From Chara braunii (lineage: Eukaryota; Streptophyta; Charophyceae; Charales; Characeae), in assembly GCA_003427395.1 (NCBI GenBank), contig BFEA01000243.1, forward strand, positions 385,013-405,704: a DNA stretch of 20,692 nucleotides. Direction: 5' to 3'. Made by a program: the position numbers and the translations under genes. Numbering within the stretch: position 1 is the stretch's first letter; every line of letters starts with the position of its first letter. The notes beneath the pieces were generated by a model. That model did not search any database. It worked only from the letters and a program-made list of their open reading frames with translations, and was not told the origin of the DNA. Positions 1 through 7,986 of this stretch are shown one piece after another.

Positions 1-75
<75 letters not shown>
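1..75. repeat. (GA)n microsatellite, cut by window edge
   Basis: Uninterrupted GA dinucleotide repeat that starts at the window edge, so its full length is unknown. It lies on the 5' side of the Penelope-like element. Elements with an N-terminal GIY-YIG endonuclease are reported to prefer microsatellites, so this may be part of the insertion target; that is an inference. Confidence 0.98.
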
Positions 76-76
<1 letters not shown>

Positions 77-1096
77 AACGGATCCCCTTAACACGACTCA
101 GATGGCCCATGCAGGCTATCTGAAGGGTCCTTGCACCCATGTAGCGCAGNCCCCCCCAAAAATCGAGGCAGGCAGCGATATGAAGTAGAGCATGAGCTGC
201 CCGAATATATACTCAAGATTCGAGTTCAGGTCTGTGTTTCAGCAGNTAGGGGTTGCTCGCGTAGCTAGGACCTGTTGTTCTCTGTACGTGAGTCTTAGGG
301 CTTGGCTGCACTACTCACGAAATGTGCAAAATTTGAATGAATCTTCTGCAGAACATGGAATAATACGCCACCATATGTTTTGTCTTTTGTGCATTTGGTG
401 AGTAGAGGCCCTTAGGGCCACTGCATGTATTCCTAAGAAAAGAAAAACGAGAAAAAAAAAGAAAAACGAAAAAAGAAAAGAAAAACCAGAGAAGAAAAGA
501 AAAACCAGAGAAGAAAAGAAAAACGAGAAAAGGAAAGCAAAACGAGAAAGCACAGAAATAGTGACCCATAACCGAGATGCACATACCTTAATTTGAAAAT
601 AGACTATATATTTTTTGCCCACGCTCACAAAGTACACGTTTGAGTTGCACCTCTGCATGACGTAGGGTCCCAGCTAATACGCTGNAGAGATCCTTCGGAA
701 AAGAGGCTGGACACAATGAGGACATTAATACTCAGATGTACAAACGCCCTCGTAGACTTTCCGGGTCGTCTGGATCGTCGGTGAGGGTGGTAAAAAATAA
801 GGCACTATTTTCTTGGGTTGGCCCAGGGCGTGACCAAACACCCTGGACCACCAAAAAAAGTTTTGGCCATTGAGCTGGGACCCTCACATCCGGACCAAGA
901 TCCGGACCCGGACCCCGAACCCCGGACCACGGACGGTCCGGATCCCTGTCTGGTGGTCCGGATCGTAGCTATGATACAAAGACTGAGTTATTCTCCCAAT
1001 TGGATAGAGTACTAGGCAAGGTTTATAGCGTGGGTTGTATACTCAGGGATAGTAGGAATCNAAGTGAGAGGATCGCCAGAAGGAGGGGTGTGACCG
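76..1096 (+). other. Probable 5' region of the Penelope-like element, non-coding
   Basis: No convincing coding sequence is seen in this kilobase. It contains a purine-rich tandem repeat (435-555) and a stretch at about 888-965 dense in CCGGA/GGTCCGG words. The left boundary with the (GA)n tract is abrupt. I searched by eye for a second copy of the hammerhead motif or of the 3' region, as expected for a complete pseudo-LTR, and found none. The start of the element cannot be fixed from this window; 76 is only the first base after the microsatellite. Confidence 0.4.
435..555. repeat. Purine-rich tandem repeat
   Basis: A long A/G tract made of variants of a roughly 19-base unit, AGAAAAGAAAAACCAGAG, with two near-identical adjacent copies around 474-515 and looser copies on both sides. 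The long minus-strand open frames here are low-complexity Phe/Ser/Leu products and are not genes. Confidence 0.75.
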
Positions 1097-2023
1097 ATGG
1101 CTAATCAAACGCAGTTCGGGAGCAGTCAACAAGCACCGTTCAATAATCAAGTCGTTAATGGGGGTGTTGTGGGACCAGTTCCAGCGGGGTGATATGGTAG
1201 CGTTACCTGTTATATCTGTTGAAAAACTGGGCATTACTCGAGAAACTGTTGGCAAGCCACGGGGAGGTTTCCTGCTCAAACTCAAGTGGATAATGAAATG
1301 AGCGAGATGANAGATTTTTATAGGAGAATAGCTCAGAAGGAAAGAGAAGAAAATGAGAGGAAAGTTAGGGAAGGGATTGAGAGAAAGAGGGGAGAAGAGG
1401 AACAGAGAAAGGAGTCAGAGCGGATGAGAGAGGCAGAAGCAAGAGAGGCAAGGTTGGAGGCATNGATTATGAGACTACTCGCCCAGCAGAATCGGGTTAA
1501 TTATGCTATCACCTCCGCTCCGTCGACGGTGAAGAAGAAGTCTCATACGTCTAAAGCAAGGATGCTGCGNGAGATTCGAAGTTATATCGNCGAATCGGAG
1601 GATGAGAGCGAGGAGGTGAGGGAAGAAGCAGGGAAGCTAGTGGACGCCATCGAGAGGAGGAAGAAAGCGGGGAAGAAGGNGATACCGACGGAAGGAGAAA
1701 AAAAATCGTATCGCGTCGGAAAAAGGGCACGTGGTACACCACTGGAACCGATTCAAACCCCTNAAGAAGACGGNTTGAAGACACTAAGAAAGGGANTGTC
1801 GGCTGCATGTTCGAGTTAAGGGATGATAGAGTATGCTTTGGAGGTGCACAAGAGAATGTCTGCCAAAAAGGTTCCANAGTTACGAAAGATCTGCAGTAAA
1901 GAAGGGATCAAATGGTNGAAAANGGATGAAGTCATATGTGAGCTCGTAAGGTGCAGGATAAAGTTAGCCTACGAAGGCTTTGTTGAGAAGAAGGACGACA
2001 TCTCTCCTTTGAATGAGAAGTGA
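1097..2023 (+). pseudogene. ORF1-like: zinc knuckle, charged helix, SAP-like motif
   Basis: One reading frame runs from ATG 1097 to TGA 2021-2023, broken by TGA at 1190 and 1220 and TAA at 1817. It encodes, in order, a Gln/Asn/Gly-rich leader, a CCHC zinc knuckle (codons 1208-1249, spacing C-x2-C-x4-H-x4-C, with TGA 1220 as the residue right after the second Cys), a very charged Glu/Arg/Lys segment predicted to form a helix or coiled coil (about 1310-1500), a basic linker, and a SAP-like segment at about 1865-1985 (LRKICSKEGIKW core). Zinc knuckle plus coiled coil suggests RNA binding and self-association, as in gag or ORF1 proteins. The frame is shared by all parts, so I read them as one gene. 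It could instead be a remnant of another element's gag. Several single Ns affect codons. Confidence 0.55.
1208..1249 (+). other. CCHC zinc knuckle in ORF1
   Basis: The codons spell CYIC-stop-KTGHYSRNC. All four metal ligands are present with the standard C-x2-C-x4-H-x4-C spacing, and a TGA sits where Gly or another small residue is common. The exact spacing makes chance unlikely even with the stop. Confidence 0.8.
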
Positions 2024-2025
2024 TT

Positions 2026-2784
2026 ATGATAGAGACGGTTTCGTCGATCGATATGAAGGAGTTGGAGAGATGTATGCTGTTGAGGAGAGGTAAGATGGGT
2101 GATCAAGGTAAGTTAGTTCACTATGAGCTTGAGAATCATGTGACGAGACTATTCCTGCTATTGGCGGTCAGGGGTGCTTTCCCGTGGATGAAAACGTGGT
2201 TAGGAGTGATGGATGATGAAGCTGTAGAGAAGATTGATACGAGGNTATCGGGCGTGTATATTGTGGTTAGTCCTTGGTGCAAGCATCTNTACATTGGATG
2301 TACCATTAAGAAAATGATCACAAGGTGGGTTGAGCACGTAAGATGCGCCGTGTCTGGGAATTTTGGCAACGCCAGGAAGTTACATGTGTGGTTAAGAAGG
2401 TTTGGGTGGGAANGNTATCTGATTGTACCNGTGGTGGNGGGGGTCGATGATCTTGTGAATGTGGAATCAATGCTGATTAAACGGTTTTCCCCGACANTGA
2501 ATAGTATCGGGAAGGAACAGGGGAAGGGGAAGAAGAAGAAAACGAAGGGGAAGAGGGAGAGGGGGAAGAGATTAACGAAGGGACCACAAGGGAAGGTAGT
2601 ATGTTTTACATACAAGAACGTCAAATCCTCATCGTTAGTTGAGGTATTAAAGAAGGTACAGGTGGATGGTGGGAAGGGTCTTATCACTTCGTCCGGAGGA
2701 AGGATGTGGGCAGACGGATGGTCTAAGGTAAAGACCAAACTAGGGGGTCGGAAGTTGAGTGTCGGGGAAAGAAGAGGAGATTGA
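2026..2784 (+). CDS. GIY-YIG endonuclease domain of the Penelope-like element
   Basis: Open from ATG 2026, two bases after the ORF1 stop, to TGA 2782-2784. The GIY-YIG fold signature is clear: GVY at 2251-2259, YIG at 2290-2298, the active-site Arg at 2323 inside TRWVEH, the metal-binding Glu at 2464 inside VESMLIKRF, and the closing Asn at 2500. A Lys/Arg/Gly-rich tail follows (about 2510-2580) and could bind nucleic acid. In related retroelements this domain nicks target DNA to prime reverse transcription. No CCHH finger is seen. The frame ends just as the linker-RT frame opens with a 4-base overlap (TTG 2781); I think a small indel near 2765 split one long protein. Nine single Ns fall in the frame, one in the YIG strand. 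Confidence 0.82.
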   Translation: MIETVSSIDMKELERCMLLRRGKMGDQGKLVHYELENHVTRLFLLLAVRGAFPWMKTWLGVMDDEAVEKIDTRXSGVYIVVSPWCKHXYIGCTIKKMITRWVEHVRCAVSGNFGNARKLHVWLRRFGWEXYLIVXVVXGVDDLVNVESMLIKRFSPTXNSIGKEQGKGKKKKTKGKRERGKRLTKGPQGKVVCFTYKNVKSSSLVEVLKKVQVDGGKGLITSSGGRMWADGWSKVKTKLGGRKLSVGERRGD

Positions 2785-4898
2785 GGGAGGCGAGGGCATG
2801 GTTGGAGAAAGAGGGCCCATGTCGAGTGCTTAAGGTGAAAGTTGTCTCTTCAGCAGTCATGCAACGTAAGAGTTTCTTGAAAGAATTGTTGATTCGACCA
2901 TATCCCATTAAGAGTGCTTATCGTTTTTCTTCCACGAAGCTACTGGCCATATTTAGGACGACAAGCTTGTTTTCTCAGAAGAAGTCGCGCACTTTGCTGA
3001 AGTTGAAGGTAGCCAGAGTAATTAAGGAGAAATTTGGGGAGGATATAAGAAAAAAACCGTATGTGAAGATACAGTTCTCTCCTCGTTTGAAGACAACTGT
3101 CGTGCGTGAGATCACGGTTGAATCTCTGCATGAGATGATTCTTGATATCGCTATACGAGCCTATCTGAGGGAAAGAGTCAGGGTGGTAGTAATGAAACGG
3201 AAGACATTGGGCGATTTGATTCACAATCATCGAACATGGGTGAGAAAGGATGAAATGGGGTGTACGTGCCAATCCATTGATTTGCCACGTTCTNAAGGGC
3301 ACATCTTGACAAGATTTAATGAAGTAAAAGATATACCGGGCTTTCTATGCAATTCAAAGAATATTACGAGAGGGAAGGATAGGCCTATTGATGGGCTTGT
3401 AAGAGGTATTATAGAAGCTGTTAGACCGTGGGCAAAAGGCAGGGTAGTGTGCATTGACAGGTCNAAGGTAGCAACAACAGTCGAAGGGGTAATACGTCAT
3501 GAATCTGGCATGTCTGAGGAGCAAGTATTAAGATGGTTTGCTCCTCGTAGTGGTTTGATCGCTGTACCTATTGATAGGAACCCGGGTGACACTCTGCTGA
3601 TTTGTCCCGCTTTATACTCTCACTTTTACAGGCTGACCTTCCTGTGGAATGGCAGTTTTGTTCCTCTAACGGGCTCAGAGATTGAGGTTCTGAAAACTGT
3701 CAGGAACGATTAAAAACGAGACGGGCTGAGTAAGGTCGCAGAATGGGGAAAAACCGGAAGGATTAGTAATGCCTATATTATACCCAAAGACACGGACTTG
3801 ACCAGATGGAGACCAATATCCCCTGCTACTTCTGACCCTGCTAGATTGGCTAACTCCCGAGTAGGGAGAGCAGTAAGGTACATGCTTTTGTGTATCCGGA
3901 AAAGTGTCCACTTTGATTTGAGATCTATGGATGAGCTACGGGAGGTTCTGCAACAACATCAATAGTATTTTCGGAAGAAGTGCGATACAGTACTCGTACG
4001 GAGTTTTGATATAAAGGATATGTTTCCTAAACTTACGCACGAGGGCATATTAGAGGTTGTCGATTGGGTAGTTAGTATCCATGAGGCGAAGGGTATGAGG
4101 GCAGTGAAGGTAAGCTGGAGAGGGAAAAAATGCAAAATGTCCAAAAATCTGGGTAATGAGTGTGGTTTCGTTACACTCTGTTTCCATCAGATTAGGAAGA
4201 TGGTAATATATGATCTAAATCATGCCTATGTGAAATGTGGCTCACAGGTGATGAGGAAGACTGCTGGGATCCCGATGGGGAGAAATTCAAGCCCAACCCT
4301 TGCATGCCTGGTATGTGCGAGGGCAGAATATGCCTTCATGACGTCCCTCGGTAGTGACCGTTGGATGGTAAAGGGGGTGCGGATGATTGATGACGTGACA
4401 CTGATGGTGGGAGTACGATCCGAGTGTCTAAATTCCTGGGAGAAAGCAGGAAANATATTATCGAAGTTCGATGATTGCTACGATAGTTCTCTTAAGTTGG
4501 TACNCAAAGACAAAGGGACGAATACGTTTGAATTTTTNGGAANGGTGGTTCAGATTAACNTCTGCCCTNTGGAGGTGAAGATCATCCNNAAGACTAGGAA
4601 TCAGGCATCTTTGCTGCACAGAGGTGAACTGAAGGTTCAATCTATGCAGGATTTTGACTCCTTTTCTTTCAAAAAGATGAAGAGGGCAGTACTAACGGCT
4701 AGTATGTTGAGGATTGTTAGACTAGCTACCGACGATGAGGACGCGATTGCGGCTATTTCGGCACTAGTGATGGAATCTAACCTCCGGGGATATCCTTCGG
4801 AGGTCTCTCTCGGTTCTCTGGCTAGGTTCGCTAGAGTAGCCGGAGGTAACTGGGAGCTTTGCTCTTCGAGGTCTACCCCGGCTTACACAGTTATTTAA
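2781..4898 (+). pseudogene. CxC linker and reverse transcriptase of the Penelope-like element
   Basis: A single frame runs from about 2781 to TAA 4896-4898, interrupted by TAA 3711 and TAG 3963 but with no frame change. In order: a basic linker; a CxC motif (GCTC, Cys codons 3261 and 3267); a segment with an IAVPIDRNPGDTLL core resembling the N-terminal RT motif of Penelope-like and telomerase RTs; RT motif 1-2 (AYIIPKD then RWRPIS, 3771-3815); motif A FDIKDMF (4005-4025); a long stretch to motif B that could hold the insertion-in-fingers domain; motif B GIPMG (4266-4280); and motif C RMIDDV with the two catalytic Asp codons at 4389-4394. The enzyme would copy the element RNA into DNA. All catalytic residues remain, but the two stops disable the copy. 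An AAG-GTAAGT splice-donor-like word overlaps the stop codon. Confidence 0.85.
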
Positions 4899-5700
4899 GG
4901 TAAGTAGCTAGGTGTGCTCGTAAGATATATAGAAATATTTTTTCATTATTTTGCATTTCATTGCCTTTTTTGAAGAATGGCGGGATTTTTGAACAATTTT
5001 GTAATTCCCCGATATGTAGACTTCGACCCTTGTCTATTTTATTTTTTTTGTTTGTTTTTCCAAAGGAAGATGGGGAATTTTTGCCGCCTTTTTAAAACCG
5101 ATGGTGGGCCCCAAGAGCATCTATTGGGGTCGCATCCAATGGTTGGGTAGTGCGGGAGTTTTTTCAAAACGAACGGAAAAGACTAATCAGAAAGGTGTTT
5201 CGCGATGATGTCGGAACAACCGGTCTCTGTCACAAGGGAGTGTGCATCCTCGCAGGAACTAAACATAGCTTAGGAAGGATTTAGTATGGCCGGAAAAGGA
5301 GGTCGGTTAGGAAGAAGGCTCCGAGGCGAATGAAAGGGTTCATGCACTATTAAATGGGCCGAAGGGAGAAGGAGGAAGGAATATGACAAGATGTGAGTAA
5401 GGAGGGAGAGTATGCGGACATGAGGATTTGAGTTACAAAGCTACACAGAAAAGGTAAGGAAGACGTGGGGGTTCTTGTGTATACTCAGAATGGGAGGATC
5501 GATGGAGACTGTAATGCGAAGGAAATGGAGGAGGAGAAGTAGACGTGAGGAGTGGGTAGCTCGAGAATCGCCGAAGGGAAAAAGAAAAAAGAAAGAAAAA
5601 AAGAGAAAAAATTTCGTGAAAATGGAGCCGATGGTATGGGATGGGTAACGTGAGTTGGTAACATGTTGTTTTGACGAAAGGGCAGATCATGATTTTAGTA
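4899..5700 (+). other. Probable 3' UTR of the Penelope-like element
   Basis: No coding frame is supported here. The first 150 bases are T-rich, then G-rich and purine-rich DNA follows, with an A/G tract at 5575-5617. I assign it to the element only because it connects the RT stop to the structured hammerhead region. Confidence 0.4.
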
Positions 5701-5701
5701 T

Positions 5702-5757
5702 TTAAGCAATGAGAGGGATGGCCATAACCCTCTCACCAAGCGATGAAGCTTGCTTAA
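5702..5757 (+). other. Two-step hairpin just before the hammerhead
   Basis: The 8-base arms TTAAGCAA (5702-5709) and TTGCTTAA (5750-5757) are perfectly complementary. Inside them, GAGAGGG (5711-5717) pairs with CCCTCTC (5728-5734) around a palindromic loop ATGGCCAT. The outer arm ends one base before the hammerhead stem I begins. Confidence 0.7.
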
Positions 5758-5758
5758 G

Positions 5759-5822
5759 GTACAATCTCCCTGATGGGTCTGTGAAATATGCTCGCAGACG
5801 AAACGCGTCGGAGATCTCGTAT
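5759..5822 (+). ncRNA. Type I hammerhead ribozyme motif
   Basis: All helices of a type I hammerhead can be drawn. Stem I is ATCTCC (5764-5769) with GGAGAT (5810-5815), then an internal loop (A5763 against CTC 5816-5818) and a further 4-bp helix 5759-5762 with 5819-5822. The core is CTGATG (5770-5775). Stem II pairs 5777-5784 with 5792-5799 (8 bp, one G-T wobble, 7-base loop). GAAA is 5800-5803, stem III is the minimal ACGCGT, and the expected cleavage site follows C5809 in GTC. The minimal stem III is what is known from Penelope-like hammerheads. One core position differs: base 9, normally A, is G (5776), which could weaken cleavage. The motif would self-cut the element RNA. Confidence 0.8.
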
Positions 5823-5941
5823 GGTTCTTCATTGATTGATCTATTGGTTTAATGTATCTTGGTACGTTATGCTGGTATCTGATTGTACATGGTATGGTCT
5901 TCCAGCGCTTGAGACAGTGTGGCCGCTGTTTCTCCTGATAA

Positions 5942-5944
<3 letters not shown>

Positions 5945-6022
<78 letters not shown>
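5945..6022. repeat. (CT)n microsatellite
   Basis: About 39 uninterrupted CT units. It follows the 3' region of the Penelope-like element and is the complement of the (GA)n tract at the window start. Open frames through it encode only Leu-Ser or Arg-Glu repeats. Confidence 0.98.
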
Positions 6023-6026
<4 letters not shown>

Positions 6027-6182
6027 CCTGCCGCGCCTGTTTTTTCCCCGTTGATTTTCATTACCTTTTACAATTTCGCAAAATTATCTGATTGCTCTCT
6101 CTCTCTCTCCCCCCCCCCCTTGTCCCACTGGGCCCATTTTTCCCCCGTTGATTTTCATTCCCTTCTACAATTTCGCAAATTC
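6023..6182. repeat. 97-bp tandem duplication with CT tracts
   Basis: Two copies of a segment that begins TTGTCC, runs through CCCCGTTGATTTTCATT and ends CAATTTCGCAAA: 6023-6085 and 6120-6179, offset 97. Each copy is preceded by a CT run (5945-6022 and about 6094-6108), and the second also by a C run (6109-6119). The copies differ most just after TTGTCC. Confidence 0.85.
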
Positions 6183-6735
6183 GATTTTTTTTTTTCGTGT
6201 TTTCATTAATTTTTTTTTTCAGAGTTGGAAAAAAAGAGTTGGGCGAGGTACTGGTGGTTTAAGAAGCAGATCTCCTTTTGACTTGTGAATGGTGGATGCG
6301 TGTGTGATGGATCTTTCCTATGAGTTTTATCTTCTTACTGAAGTACACCATCTAAGCGGTACTTTAATGAGAATGCTTTAGCCTATTGTCTTGCATGTTT
6401 GAGCACCTTGCTGGAGGATGTGGAAGTCTTGCATCATATCCTTGTGACAACCCCAAGTCACGTCCCAAGTTCCGTATAATGGGAGAGGACGCGTGTCTGT
6501 GAGTGGGATATACGTGAGACTGCGGGACACTAGCTACACATTCTCAGTGTCATCCTCAAACATCATTCTCTTTTCCTTTATCAACTTCGCAGTCAATCCC
6601 ATGATTTCCAGGGTAATCAATGCTGGCAGATGGAAGGTACTCTCAGACTATCGAGGTAGGAAGGAAGCTACTAGTGCAATAAATGATGGATTGAAGAGGC
6701 AGAAACTTATAAAGTTGTACAGTTAACCCCCAGGT
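6183..6735. other. Unassigned intergenic DNA
   Basis: No recognisable gene or repeat. One open frame at 6493-6726 on the plus strand has no family features. A pyrimidine tract before TTCGCAG near 6570-6591 resembles a splice acceptor, but nothing else supports an exon. Confidence 0.5.
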
Positions 6736-6889
6736 CCACTGGGGTAGTCAGTGCTGGCAGTCAAAGATCATATCTCTCTTTCGTATGTTCATCATGGATA
6801 CAATGTTCTAAGACGCTTGACCCGTTTTGCTGCGGGTGCTGCTCCCCACCAATAGATGGAGCAATTAAAAAAAAAAAAAAAAAAAAAAA
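6736..6889 (+). mobile_element. Short poly(A)-tailed retroelement (SINE-like)
   Basis: A non-coding segment ending in 23 A residues (6867-6889). Its last part (6811-6862) contains TGCTCCCCACCAATAGATGG, identical over those bases to the LINE 3' UTR at 15501-15522. A shared 3' tail plus poly(A) is the usual mark of a short element mobilised by LINE enzymes. The left end is not determined. Confidence 0.6.
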
Positions 6890-7691
6890 GAAAGAAGAAG
6901 AAAAAAAGAAAGAGACTACAACATGCCAGGGTTCACGATCAATGAGATGATCTTCCCCCTCTTCTCAATTTTATTGCTTTTAACGAACTTACTGTCATCC
7001 CTTGGCCTGTTATTGCTCCTCATTCGCCCCATACTTTCTGTTTGGATTGTTGACGTATAGAGTATTTGAGAAAGAGAAACTTCGATTACGTGGTACTTGG
7101 AGACGTGGAGATATTGGAAGGAGCAGTGCGACCGCGCCCATCTCATTCCGACTCCGAGCTCAGTGAGACATGCCAACAAACCCTCGTCCGCAATTGGGAT
7201 CCTTCATTCACTCCCACACCTTTCCACTCCCACAGGAGCTTTGTGAATACTTCTGAACTTAGGAGACGTTGCTAGGCTCAGATGTCGTCTTTGTGAATTG
7301 GAACCAACATCAGAGATATACATTCTGCCCTGCCACTCTGCACCCATCTTTTCCAAGAATGCTTGGCACACCCCCAGTTACGCACTTCCCAAGCTCTTCT
7401 GCATCTTAGCCTGACTCTGAAAGGGAAGTAATGCAGGGTGTGAGGTTAGTGTGTCTCATTGTTTCAAGGGAGGCTTGACGTTTCCCTCTTGAAGGTGGTG
7501 GGGGTTGGTTCAAGTGGTGGTAGGTGGATGAAAGGGAGGCAGAGGGAGTTTTTTTGAAGGACTCTTCATGGAGAACAACGCTTCAAGGAAGGAGGACATC
7601 ACCATTTCAAGTGAAGCTTGCTGCAGGAGATGGAGTTTTGCGCGTCGACACGATCTCAGGGTTTCAGTTTCAATAGTTTTTTCTGATTTGG
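6890..7691. other. Unassigned DNA between repeats
   Basis: A purine-rich run follows the poly(A), then mixed sequence. Short frames on both strands show no known domain. I see nothing further. Confidence 0.5.
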
Positions 7692-7920
7692 TTGATTTTG
7701 TATTACCCGTTTGGCCTCTTTATTTTGATTCCTAAGTTCGTATGCCGTAATCCTTGTTACCAAATGATAACGATCTAATTCAGGTTTTTTGAATTTCGAA
7801 TGGCTTGATTTTGTATTACCTGTTTGTCTTCTCTATTTTGATTTCTAAGTTCGCATGTTGTAATCCTTGATGCTCATCCAAGGATGACGAATGTAATTCA
7901 GATTTTCCGAATTTCGAGTG
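7692..7920. repeat. 113-bp tandem duplication
   Basis: Two adjacent diverged copies, 7692-7804 and 7805-7920, both starting TTGATTTTGTATTACC and containing CTAAGTTCG and AATTTCGA near their ends. It lies outside the LINE, upstream of its target-site duplication, so it belongs to the DNA into which the LINE inserted. Confidence 0.85.
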
Positions 7921-7977
7921 AATCTTGATTGTTTCTGAAATAACTTCTGGCAATATTTTCCAATTAGAGATTCGTAA

Positions 7978-7986
7978 ATCAGAGCT
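7978..7986. repeat. Left target-site duplication of the LINE
   Basis: ATCAGAGCT here matches the nine bases directly at the end of the LINE poly(A) (15627-15635). The match can be read as 11 bases if the adjacent A residues are counted. The bottom strand at the left edge reads TTT/ACG, close to the TTTT/A preference of APE-type LINE endonucleases. Confidence 0.75.

Larger units (their letters stand above)
76..5944 (+). mobile_element. Penelope-like retroelement with N-terminal GIY-YIG (Chlamys-like), decayed
   Basis: The order GIY-YIG endonuclease, CxC linker, reverse transcriptase identifies a Penelope-like element with permuted domains. Canonical members carry GIY-YIG after the RT. No CCHH finger is seen in the endonuclease, which fits the Chlamys group of green algae rather than Naiads; this family statement is from memory of the published description. 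An additional ORF1-like reading frame lies upstream and a hammerhead motif lies downstream. The copy has five in-frame stops and two frame changes, so it is not autonomous as written. The outer limits are guesses set at the flanking (GA)n and (CT)n tracts; the coding core is 1097-4898. Confidence 0.75.

Noticed and set aside
311-658. Minus-strand Phe/Ser/Leu-rich open frames.
   Set aside because: They are translations of the purine-rich repeat on the other strand and have no domain.
888-965. GGTCCGG/CCGGATCC-rich stretch as an operator or transposon end.
   Set aside because: The words are irregular and low in complexity, and no partner end was found.
1036-5490. Possible pseudo-LTR: GTATACTCAG occurs near 1037 and near 5480, with loosely similar purine-rich flanks.
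   Set aside because: Only about ten bases match exactly and the flanks need many gaps. No second hammerhead copy was found in 76-1096.
5836-6209. Open frames across the (CT)n tract.
   Set aside because: They encode only dipeptide repeats.
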